Assembly (NCBI GenBank): GCA_000818945.1
Contig: KN805381.1
Location: 229,035-293,034 of the forward strand
Origin: Schizochytrium sp. CCTCC M209059
Taxonomy: Eukaryota; Sar; Bigyra; Thraustochytrida; Thraustochytriidae
Length of the DNA: 64,000 nt
Direction: 5' to 3'
Each line of letters opens with the position of its first letter. The first letter of the stretch is position 1. Below, in pieces: positions 43,935 through 52,556 of this stretch. A program made the position numbers and the translations under genes. Below the pieces are notes generated by a model. The model saw only the letters and a list, made by a program, of their open reading frames with translations. It did no database searches and was not told the DNA's origin.

Positions 43935-45275
43935 CTACAACTCCTTTTCAATCGATTCCGATTCACTGGCTGAAGCTGCTTCCGCGTCTTTCGGTTCACT
44001 CGGTGTGTTTGATCCGAAAATCATATCTGACATTTTTTCATACAGCGCAAGGAGACCCTCGCTCGCCCCACTCGTGCTGTCATCTAGTTTGGCCAGCGCC
44101 TCCGCAAGATGTTCCTGAATCTGTTCGAGTTGCTTCTTTTTCGTTTCACCAATGGCGTCCTTTGCCTTTTTCGCTTCGTCTTCAGCAGCCTTGCGATCCG
44201 CGGTGTGTTTTTCATCAAGAGCTCGCAACTTCTCCTTGAGCTCGGCATCAACGAGCTTTGTGGCCTTTTTAGCCTCTTTGCTCGCACGCTTGTTGTCTCT
44301 TTTGGCTCGTTTCTGCAAAGCCGCGCGTTCAGCTTCCTGTGCGGCGACGACGGGATCTACTTCTGCCTTTCCTTGCGCACCTTCTCCAGCTGTATCCTGA
44401 ACGTCGCCGTTTGCTTCATCTTCAGCTGCTTTGTCGTCTCTCTTCGGCTTTTCTTCTGAAGCCCTCGTCTTGGCCGCATCAAGATCATCGAGCTCCTTGG
44501 CATACTTTTCTGTTAGCTGCCACCACGTGTGCATATTGCGTGGTTTATCTGTAGCCGACTTGAGAAGTCGATGCCATCGCACGTCGGGCTCAGCCTTGAC
44601 GAGCGAAAATGTGCCTCGGCCCACGGAGGCCAAGGTCCAAGAGCTCTTATCGGGGTCGATTTCGTCCAAGAGCTCGAGCTCGAGGTGAAAAGTCTTGTGC
44701 TTACCTTTACACGTCGCAGAAAGCGATACTCGCCTGCTCAGTATCTCAATACGTTCATCTGCGAGGTCAATGCACGCCGGGGCGTCCAACTTGTGGGCAA
44801 ACTTGACGCCCAGAAACACTTGATCTCGGCTTTGCGCCCATTCGAACGCTGGCGCTACCACTGTCGAGCTTTGCAACTTGGCCTGCTGGAGAATACCAGT
44901 TGCTTCTGTTAGCTTGCGACGGATCATGTTGACGGAACGGTGTACGCCGTTGTCAACCTTGACGCCCTTTTCGACGCAAGCTTGAATGAGATCTGTCGCA
45001 GCATCGAAAAAGCCACGCTCCATCATTTTCCCGAGCGCCTCGCCATCTATTTCCTCCTCATCGCACGCGTTTGTCTGGCCGTGTAGAAATTGGCGCTCGC
45101 GGAGTGTCTTCAAAAGCTCGCTCTCCGTGATTCCACCATCCAAGAGTGTTGCGACAGTCGAGGTCGTGGTCTCGGTTTCGCCTCTTGCTCTCGGCAAGAA
45201 CCACGCACATAGTGTTGTCAGACACACAACAGAGATAAGTCCAAGCGGACTTCGCAGGACGAATTTGCAGCGCAT
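43935..45275 (-). CDS. Secretory-pathway CS-domain (p23/NudC-like fold) protein
   Basis: 446 residues. The N-terminus has a basic start, a hydrophobic core (about 9-26) and a PRARGE boundary, consistent with a signal peptide or signal anchor. A helical segment (about 40-135) precedes a CS-type beta-sandwich (about 142-250): AFEWAQSRDQVFLGVKFAHK, DERIEILSRRVSLSA, FHLELELLDEIDPDKSSWTL, ending NMHTWWQLTEKYAKEL. CS domains usually bind HSP90 or other chaperone clients in the cytosol. The remainder is a charged Lys/Glu/Ala coiled coil (about 255-400), and the protein ends IEKEL, which resembles but does not strictly match a KDEL-type ER retention signal. An ER-lumenal co-chaperone role is inference. 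Confidence 0.6.
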   Translation of the reverse strand: MRCKFVLRSPLGLISVVCLTTLCAWFLPRARGETETTTSTVATLLDGGITESELLKTLRERQFLHGQTNACDEEEIDGEALGKMMERGFFDAATDLIQACVEKGVKVDNGVHRSVNMIRRKLTEATGILQQAKLQSSTVVAPAFEWAQSRDQVFLGVKFAHKLDAPACIDLADERIEILSRRVSLSATCKGKHKTFHLELELLDEIDPDKSSWTLASVGRGTFSLVKAEPDVRWHRLLKSATDKPRNMHTWWQLTEKYAKELDDLDAAKTRASEEKPKRDDKAAEDEANGDVQDTAGEGAQGKAEVDPVVAAQEAERAALQKRAKRDNKRASKEAKKATKLVDAELKEKLRALDEKHTADRKAAEDEAKKAKDAIGETKKKQLEQIQEHLAEALAKLDDSTSGASEGLLALYEKMSDMIFGSNTPSEPKDAEAASASESESIEKEL

Positions 45276-46107
45276 CCTCCTCCTCCTCCTCCTCCTTCTG
45301 CCGCTGCTGTAGCGATTTGATCAGCTACGTCCTCTTGCGGTCACGCTCCCTGCCAGCCTCGTCAAAGTCCCTGCCTTTCCACGCACAGGCAACCGTGAGT
45401 CCCAAGAAAGAAACCCAGCGGCTTCGTTCGCGCGCAGGAAACGGACGTCGCGGACCACACGCGCGCTCGGGCAGCGTACGGCCCTCGCGCACGTAGCCTC
45501 TGACCCTGTACTGGGTCAGGTTTGCAGCAATTAGGTATAGTAGAGCAGTCAGATATGCTCGCCGTCTCGGCCCGAATTGCCAACGTGGCCAAGGGCTTGA
45601 GGGTGTGCACGGCGCACGGAGAAAGATAGATCCGTTCAGGCTCCACCGCGAGGCGTCCGTGGCGAGTCCAGCAGGTGCGCACGCACGTACGCACGCGCGC
45701 ACGTGCGTAAGTCGAAGATTTTTTCGCTTGCACGGAGTAGACTGAGGGAAGGGAACGCAGGAGGCTACGTTGATAAGCTCGCTTTCTGGCTGGGTCTCTC
45801 TCTCACTTAGATTGATTGGCCATAGTACTTGAATTTCAATGATTGATGGAAAACCAAGTTTACTGCTTAGACTCTGAGGGATCATTACGCTTTCTTGGTG
45901 ACAATCACCTCCTTAGAAAAAAGACAAAGTGATGTTTTCGGATTAAAATTGGCTGTAAGCGCGCACGGCACATCTTGCAAGAAGATCTCCTTTTTGCTTA
46001 TTCGATTATCCTTTTCCTTTTGGACTTGGCCAGGCAGGCTAACATTTGCCAATTGAGAACTACCGCGCGGCAAGGCATCACGCCGCGCGGCAAGGCGTGG
46101 CGCTACG
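45276..46107. promoter_or_regulatory. Divergent promoter region
   Basis: About 830 bp between divergently oriented start codons of the CS-domain and large coiled-coil genes. Contains a CGCA/CGTA-rich alternating purine-pyrimidine stretch (about 45675-45710). Open frames in this stretch lack family features and are not called. Confidence 0.4.
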
Positions 46108-49100
46108 ATGATGAATCACGCGGTGCCAGAAGCGCACTGTCACAGCAACGCATCGCCGAAGCGCATGTACCAGCAGCACCAGCAGCAGCAGCACCAGCAG
46201 CAGCAGGTGGGCATGCAGCAAGGTCAAGGCCAACCGGATGTCTATACTTTGGGAGAAACACAGCATTTGCTCTTGAGCCATCGGCAGGGCGAACAGAGCG
46301 ACGGTGGAGGAGATCGTCTTCCCAGGTTATTTAACGAGGATCGCGACCACCATATTCAACCCTCGCAGGCGCAAGCAATGTTGTATCACAAACGAACACC
46401 CGAGGCTCCACCAACCTACGGCGTGCCCTCCATGGAGGTGATGGCCATGCAAATCCAAAAACTTTCGACTGATCTGCAGACCATGCATGCTTCAATGCGC
46501 GACCGCGACGAGGATCAGTCTTATTACTCAAAGCAAGCCTTTGAAAAGCTTTCGCGCATGCACCAGCTCATCACAAACAAAGAGAGACAGCTCATGGATC
46601 GGATCGCCGCCGTGCAGGAGCACCTTGGTACCGTAGACCAGACGGGCCGCGAAAATGGCGAAAGACGCATTCGTCTCGCCGAAGAAAAGACGGAAATGGT
46701 TAAACAAGCCTTTGAAAAGAGGGCCGGCATGGCGGAAATGGGTGTTGCTCGCGAGCGGCGCGAACGCATCGAGGCCGAAGAGCGCATCCGCGCCGACGTG
46801 CGAGCCAAGCTCGAGCAGTTCGCATCGACAATTCGTGACAATGAAGCCCTTGTCAAATCGGTTCAGACGCGCGCGAACCAGAGCGTTCTAGAATTGCAGA
46901 CGGAACATCTGAAAAGTCAGCAGACGCTGAAAGACCACCTTCAGGACGCGCTTGTCACGCTTGCAAACCGCATCAAAAGCTTGCAAACAGCGCACAAACA
47001 GGCCGAGACACGCGCAGAGGACAAAACGCGCGAGGCCACGAAACAAGTCTCCGATATGCTCAAAGCCGAAATCAAGGTCCGCAAATCAGCGCTCGCAAAG
47101 GTCGCGGAGGCGCTTGCGCAGCATGAGACCCTGGTGCGTCACGATATTGCGCAAATTGCGGCAAACGTGCATGCCAAACAAGAGCTTCACGGCTGCAAAC
47201 TCGAAGAGTCGGAGGCAGCAGCAAATACACGCCATGAGGCTTTCGCAAAAGATACAGAGGCAAGGCTGGCAGCACTGCAGCGCGATCGCGACAGCACCGA
47301 GGAGACCATGCACAATCACGTAGCTGATCTCGGAACCCGAATTGAGTCGCTACAATCTTCGCTTGCCGCAGCACAAAAGTCATCCAGCAACGAAGTGCGC
47401 GAATTGTCCACTCACGTGACCTCGAGCGTGCAGGCGCTGCGGACCGATGTTTTCGAGAAGCTTGCCGGACTTGAGGACCGAATGATGCATACGCTTGAGG
47501 AGCGAATGTCAAAGTTCGAACGCTTGCTTAGCAACGAGCAGCTCGACCGTCACCAGCACTGCCAGAACGTCAAAAACGAAGTGACGGATCAACTCAAGCA
47601 GTTGCGATTATTACACGCCGAACAGGACAAGGACGTGCGCGCAGAGCTTGCGCAGACGCGAGAACACGTGCTTTCCGTGCTGGACGAAAGCTCCAAAACC
47701 CTTCAGGCCAGTCTCCAGACATCCTCAGATTATGCACGCGAGCACATTGAGCGTGTCGCCGCAAGTGCTTACGAAGCTACTGCAGAAGTCGATCGTTCGG
47801 CGCGCGAAGCTCTGGGTGCTCAAGCAGCTCAGCAGAAAGCGCTGCAGGAACGAATCGATAGTCTGCATGCGGATTTGGCGGCTGCAGATGATTGCGCACG
47901 AGAAGAAATTCTTGCTCTTGGCAAAGACGTTGACGTCAAGCTCCAGCGGACGAGCAACAGACTCGATGGGGTCTACGGAGACCTGCAGCGCGAAATTGAC
48001 CGGGCCACAAATAAGGATCTTGAACTTGCCGGTTCAGCCGCCGCAGCGCGCGCCGACTTGCAGACTGCCATTTCGGAATCTACTTCGCGACTTTCCGCAA
48101 CCATCGATGCCAAACTTGAGCAAGAACGCGTGCGCGCTTCAGCGTACACAGACGCAAAAATTTCAACTGCACGCGAGACGTTGGCAGCGAGCATTGAAGC
48201 GGAAGCAAACTCTCGAACAGCCGCGGTACGCGGCATGCACGAAGACCTTTCTGCAACCATTGCAGCAGCATGCGCCAAACTTCAGCAGGTCGCAGACGAG
48301 AATCTCGCTGCTGCTCGAGCATCGCTCGAAAGCGCGCTGCGAGACCAAGACAAGGCCCAATCTGAAGGTGCGGCGCAGCTCTCCACAGTCCTGGAGGCTA
48401 GTGCTCACAGTTTGCGCGTTGACATTGAAAACGCACGCCAGGAGCTCAATGTGCGTGCTGCGCTTGATACTCTCTGCGCCAAAGTGGAACGCGAGTCGGC
48501 GCTTGCGCAGATTGAACGTCAATCAACTGAGCTTGCAAATTTGCGAGAGGAATCACAGAGTGACACGAGTGCGATGAGAGCTCTCATTGCAGCCGAAGCG
48601 ATCACTCGCGGGACTGCGTTACAGACCGCTCACAAAGAAACTAAAAGTGCGCTCGACGCTCTGGCAAAATCACACAATGAGCGATTCGAACGAATGCAAG
48701 CCGAGTATGTAGCCATCAAAACGGAGACGGACAAGGCGACTGGTACCGTACGTGACGAAGTCCACGAACAAATTACTGAGATGCGCAAGCAAGGTGAGGA
48801 TCAGCACGCAAGCCTGTTCGAAAGGGTTGAGAAGCTTTCAACCGCGGTGACTTCCGGCAACGAAATGTTGGAAAAGAGGATCGACGACAGCGTCGCGGAG
48901 CTGCGTGAGGCTGTAAAGAATCAGGAAGCGGCTGCAGAGGCGGCTCAAGAAACAACAAGCGCATTGAGCATCCAGGTCGACAACCTTGCAGCTGCGATGC
49001 CAGACAGCAAGGCTCTCGCGCAACGGACTGAAAGTGTTTACAAAGAACTCAATGAGAAGTTAGCTGCTAAAGGACAGGACGCTGGCTCGCTCGAATTAGT

Positions 49101-49608
49101 GAACAAGCGAATCGATGAAGTGGGTGAGCAGCTAACGGGCTTGGACACATGGTGCTCGAGCGCGGCCACTTTTCAGACGGAAATTCACGGGCGCGTCACC
49201 AGTCTTGAGGAAGCCATACTCCTCATCGGCGGAGAGGGGCTCAAGACGGCAGCCGAGGTGCACTCTCTCGAGAACGAGGCAACGCGGGTTGAGAGCGCTG
49301 TGGAAAACCTCGAGCAGGCCGTGCTGCTCGTAGGCAACGAGGGTCTCGAGACTGCAGGAGAGGTACGAAATCTGCGAAATGAGACCGAAGCAGTAGGAAA
49401 TGCTGTTGAGAACCTCGAGGAAGCAGTTTTGCTTGTTGGCAATGAAGGCCTCGAGACTGCAGATGAGGTGCGCAAATTGAGGAACGAGACAGACGCGGTC
49501 GAGGATGCGGTCGGGAATCTCGAGGAAGCGGTTTTGCTTGTTGGCAACGAAGGCCTCGCGACTGCAGACGAAACGCGTGAGCTCTCCAATGCAAATGCAA
49601 CGACATGA
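46108..49608 (+). CDS. Giant coiled-coil protein with four C-terminal 35-residue repeats
   Basis: 1166 residues with no family I recognise. The N-terminus is Gln/His-rich (about 20-60) and then Pro-containing. From about 110 to 1020 it is almost continuous heptad-rich helix (for example MEVMAMQIQKLSTDLQTM, RLAEEKTEMVKQAFEKRAG), as in cytoskeletal fibre or basal-body root proteins. The C-terminus holds four 35-residue repeats from about residue 1032 with consensus NLEEAVLLVGNEGLETADEV then RKLRNETDAVE. The first copy is the most diverged and the last truncated. A structural role, perhaps at centrioles given CEP135 and CEP295 nearby, is only inference. It ends about 240 bp from the convergent PH-RGS gene. 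Confidence 0.6.
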   Translation: MMNHAVPEAHCHSNASPKRMYQQHQQQQHQQQQVGMQQGQGQPDVYTLGETQHLLLSHRQGEQSDGGGDRLPRLFNEDRDHHIQPSQAQAMLYHKRTPEAPPTYGVPSMEVMAMQIQKLSTDLQTMHASMRDRDEDQSYYSKQAFEKLSRMHQLITNKERQLMDRIAAVQEHLGTVDQTGRENGERRIRLAEEKTEMVKQAFEKRAGMAEMGVARERRERIEAEERIRADVRAKLEQFASTIRDNEALVKSVQTRANQSVLELQTEHLKSQQTLKDHLQDALVTLANRIKSLQTAHKQAETRAEDKTREATKQVSDMLKAEIKVRKSALAKVAEALAQHETLVRHDIAQIAANVHAKQELHGCKLEESEAAANTRHEAFAKDTEARLAALQRDRDSTEETMHNHVADLGTRIESLQSSLAAAQKSSSNEVRELSTHVTSSVQALRTDVFEKLAGLEDRMMHTLEERMSKFERLLSNEQLDRHQHCQNVKNEVTDQLKQLRLLHAEQDKDVRAELAQTREHVLSVLDESSKTLQASLQTSSDYAREHIERVAASAYEATAEVDRSAREALGAQAAQQKALQERIDSLHADLAAADDCAREEILALGKDVDVKLQRTSNRLDGVYGDLQREIDRATNKDLELAGSAAAARADLQTAISESTSRLSATIDAKLEQERVRASAYTDAKISTARETLAASIEAEANSRTAAVRGMHEDLSATIAAACAKLQQVADENLAAARASLESALRDQDKAQSEGAAQLSTVLEASAHSLRVDIENARQELNVRAALDTLCAKVERESALAQIERQSTELANLREESQSDTSAMRALIAAEAITRGTALQTAHKETKSALDALAKSHNERFERMQAEYVAIKTETDKATGTVRDEVHEQITEMRKQGEDQHASLFERVEKLSTAVTSGNEMLEKRIDDSVAELREAVKNQEAAAEAAQETTSALSIQVDNLAAAMPDSKALAQRTESVYKELNEKLAAKGQDAGSLELVNKRIDEVGEQLTGLDTWCSSAATFQTEIHGRVTSLEEAILLIGGEGLKTAAEVHSLENEATRVESAVENLEQAVLLVGNEGLETAGEVRNLRNETEAVGNAVENLEEAVLLVGNEGLETADEVRKLRNETDAVEDAVGNLEEAVLLVGNEGLATADETRELSNANATT
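49200..49608 (+). repeat. Four 105-bp in-frame repeats
   Basis: Units start near 49201, 49306, 49411 and 49516. The conserved DNA core is the stretch encoding LLVGNEGLETA. Units 2 to 4 are close to each other; unit 1 reads LLIGGEGLKTA. Confidence 0.88.
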
Positions 49609-49846
49609 TTGCTGCAGTCGATGATGCTATGCTCAAACGTCTCCAAAATTCAGGCTTCGATCCGGGATCGGTGTCTCTCTTTACCTAGCTGGGAAATAAC
49701 AAGTCACAAAGTATGTAATCTATCTACAAGTGAATAAGTGAGAGTACCAAAGATAAAATAGAAAAGCATCATGCTTTTGCGTTCCTTGAGCGAAAACGCT
49801 AAAAGCTACGCTCTTTTCTCATGTGACGAAATCGTGTCTGCTCCCA

Positions 49847-51532
49847 TCAACGATCCCGTAATCGTGAAGGAATTGTGGCAACGACGCTCTCGTACTCCGG
49901 ACTTGCTAGAAACTCTTGATATAGCTTTTCGCGCATGTCTGCAAGAACTACAGTCCGTGCCCCTTCGATGAGCTGGATGCAGGCATCACGAGAAAAGGTA
50001 TTCGATGATTCATCTGCAAGTAGACGGCGCAGATCTTCAGCTCGCGCCCGTACGGCGTTGATTGAAGAGACCTCGGAAGAGGACAGTTTGGAGTCTGTAG
50101 GTCCATTATCTGTTGCTTCTCCAAAAAGCCCCAAGAAACGATTGCAGATTTGCAGGATCCAATCCTTGCGCGAAAGAGCAGCAGCTGACCCTCGCAAAGG
50201 GCCCGTGGTAGACGACCCGGAAGACGAGGTGACGGAGGCGCCTGAAAAGAGGCCACGCGCGCTGGGCCGCGCTGTGGCGCGAGAAAGAGGCGGGGCAATG
50301 CCGAGGACGTGCGAAGGCGAGATCATTGCGGCATGGTCGCGCTCGTCGACGGGAATTGCCGAGAATGCTGCGTGAGCTCGATCCAAGTCTACGCTAAAAG
50401 CCACGAGATCAGCATTGCGCTGACTGCGGGCCCCGAGAGCGGCGCGTTTTGCAAAGCGAAAGAGACGGTCGGCGCCGGCGTGTGTCGACAAGAGACCCTC
50501 AAGGCTTTCCATGGCTCGCTCGAGAACGGCTTCGTCGCGGATACACTGAGCACGCTGGCCATCCTCGATCATGCGCTCTGCGAGTCGAAAGTTTTCATTG
50601 TCGGCAGCAAGACTAATGTTGCGAGATATGGCATCAATCCACGCTTGCGCTTCATCCTGTGTTTTCGAGCGAAATTGAACCACGTCTTTGGGGGTATCGA
50701 TCTCGAAACAGTGCTTGAGGCCGCCCAGCTCGCGCGGATTAATGGCCTTTACACGCGTTTGCAAAAGTTTAATCACGTGAGCGTCGCTGTGGTCTAGATT
50801 AGAAAGGCAATGGACCACATCGTCTTTACGCAAAACGCACCAGCGGCGCTGCCATTCGCGTGGGTTTGCAGCGCTGCGCTGGAAAAGATACCCGTGTTTA
50901 TCTCCGCGCCCGATTGTGTTGATGGGAAGAAATTCATTTCTTGGTTTCCCATTTGCTACAAAGTCACTGCCTTGCGATGAGCCTGCACTTGGGCTCATGA
51001 GTGACGCGGTTGGATTTGACGCTGATGTCCCTGCCGAGGAGAGCGTGGATGAGAAGGAGCCGCTTGATCCTTCGCCAGCACCATCATTTCCCCTGCGCCG
51101 CGAAGCGCGTGGATTGTTCTGCCATGCTTCAAAGATTATTAGCGGACCTTCGTCGCGGAAGCGAGCCACCTCGTCCTTGTGTAGAAAGCCAAAGCCAAAC
51201 TCTAGACGCGTGTCCGTGCCTGGAGCGTTAGCCTCGCTGGCGCTATCGAGGATCTCGTCTTGGCGAGCGCGAAGGGCACTGCGAACCATGAGAGGGCGGT
51301 CATCGGGGCCAAGTTCATCGAGTGTAACGATATTGGCGCGCTCAATTCCTGTCGCGCGCTCCCGTGTCACGGCAAGCGTCCAACTGTAGAGCGCGTACGA
51401 GGCTGTGTCTGCGTTGCTAATCTTGTTTCTGCGAGCAATGGCTTGCAGGACCTCGAGGGCGCGCACCTTGACGTGCAGCGACACGCTCTGCAGCGACCCA
51501 TCCCCATTCACCACCTCGATGATGAGAGCCAT
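49847..51532 (-). CDS. PH domain plus RGS-like domain signalling protein
   Basis: 561 residues from the ATG at 51530-51532; the frame is open upstream without an ATG, so a 5' exon is possible. Residues 1-85 look ubiquitin/RA-like (MALIIEVVNGDGSLQSVSLH...). A Ser/Gly linker leads to a clear PH domain (about 212-306: KHGYLFQRS...WQRRWCVLRKDDVVHCL...QFRSKTQDEAQAWIDAI), expected to bind phosphoinositides at a membrane. The C-terminal part resembles an RGS domain split by an insertion: MESLEGLLSTHAGADRLFRF near 341 and, after a Ser-rich loop, DACIQLIEGARTVVLADMRE then KLYQEFLASPEY near the end. RGS domains speed GTP hydrolysis on G-alpha subunits. The PH call is secure; the RGS call is probable. 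Confidence 0.65.
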   Translation of the reverse strand: MALIIEVVNGDGSLQSVSLHVKVRALEVLQAIARRNKISNADTASYALYSWTLAVTRERATGIERANIVTLDELGPDDRPLMVRSALRARQDEILDSASEANAPGTDTRLEFGFGFLHKDEVARFRDEGPLIIFEAWQNNPRASRRRGNDGAGEGSSGSFSSTLSSAGTSASNPTASLMSPSAGSSQGSDFVANGKPRNEFLPINTIGRGDKHGYLFQRSAANPREWQRRWCVLRKDDVVHCLSNLDHSDAHVIKLLQTRVKAINPRELGGLKHCFEIDTPKDVVQFRSKTQDEAQAWIDAISRNISLAADNENFRLAERMIEDGQRAQCIRDEAVLERAMESLEGLLSTHAGADRLFRFAKRAALGARSQRNADLVAFSVDLDRAHAAFSAIPVDERDHAAMISPSHVLGIAPPLSRATARPSARGLFSGASVTSSSGSSTTGPLRGSAAALSRKDWILQICNRFLGLFGEATDNGPTDSKLSSSEVSSINAVRARAEDLRRLLADESSNTFSRDACIQLIEGARTVVLADMREKLYQEFLASPEYESVVATIPSRLRDR

Positions 51533-52556
51533 GGAATCCTCGCCGTGCTCCTCTTCGTCGACGTCGGTGCGCGCGCCCTCGCCCAGCGCACGCACGTTCT
51601 GCGTCTGCGTCTGCGGCTCGCTCGATCTCCCGAAGGCTTTGCAAAGAGAGGCAAGCTAAAAGGCTTAATAGACCTCTTTGCAGTTTGGCCCCATTGCAAA
51701 CACAGGCAAGAAGTTGGTTGCCACGAGAATGATGTGCTCGCTGTCTGTGACTTCAAAAGGTGAGCCGGGACAGAGCGAAAATGCTCAAAGTGTGAGGCTG
51801 CGCGTGTTCACATCAGGAAACTTTCTTCTTGTGCTGGATACTACTCAGAAATTGGGGTAGGCGACAGAAGAACCTTTGCATCGAATTTTATGTCAGCGAG
51901 CATGCTCTTCATTTTCCTTTTATAAACAAAGTGCTTGTGCAGCGCAGCTGCTCAAAAGGCCAGCTAGCTAGCTAGCTAGCTAGCTGGCAAGTTTAATCCT
52001 TTCCCTTCCGCCCAACCACTTTGCGCGGAAAGCATCATCGAAATTGTAGAATCAATCAATCTTTGCCCCACCTTCTTTTTCCTTCTGACTGATTGTCATT
52101 GCCATAGCTTCCGAAGCCATCTACAGGCCCTCTTGAAGACGATACTCTCTTTTGGTTTGACCGATTGCGCTCGTCACGGTGGGGTCAATGTCTTTGCCCA
52201 AAATGACCCGACCGACGCTCAACTGACTGACTGACTCACTGTTATGAATGGACAAGTAGGAATTTTTTTTCCCACCACCACCTCTTTCTTTCCAAACCTT
52301 GCCATGGCAATGAAAAAGGGTTGCGCGACGGTTTGTTTGACCAACGACGCAAAATAAACCAAGTACCGCGACGTGGCGGTGCGCGGCGGGTGCTGCGCGA
52401 CCGCGGGCAGCGCCGCAGCGGGGGGTTCGAGCCGCGTCATCTGTTCGCCAAAGCAGCTCTCACGCACACTCTTTCGCAGAAGCGCGCTACGCCAGGGCCG
52501 GCTCGCGTTGGCTCGATCGAGGGACACGCGCCCCCAACCCAAGCAAGCCACGTACG
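51533..52556. promoter_or_regulatory. Divergent promoter region with AGCT repeat
   Basis: About 1 kb between PH-RGS (-) and CEP135-like (+) starts. It contains about six AGCT units (51961-51985), a self-complementary tetranucleotide, and a GACT run near 52221-52236. No gene is supported. Confidence 0.4.
51961..51985. repeat. AGCT (CTAG) palindromic tetranucleotide run
   Basis: About six copies of GCTA/AGCT. The unit is its own reverse complement, so either strand can fold into a hairpin. Confidence 0.85.

Noticed and set aside
43673..43999. Poly-glutamate protein on the minus strand
   Set aside because: It is the GAA/TTC repeat between two convergent genes; nothing but repeat and its flanks.
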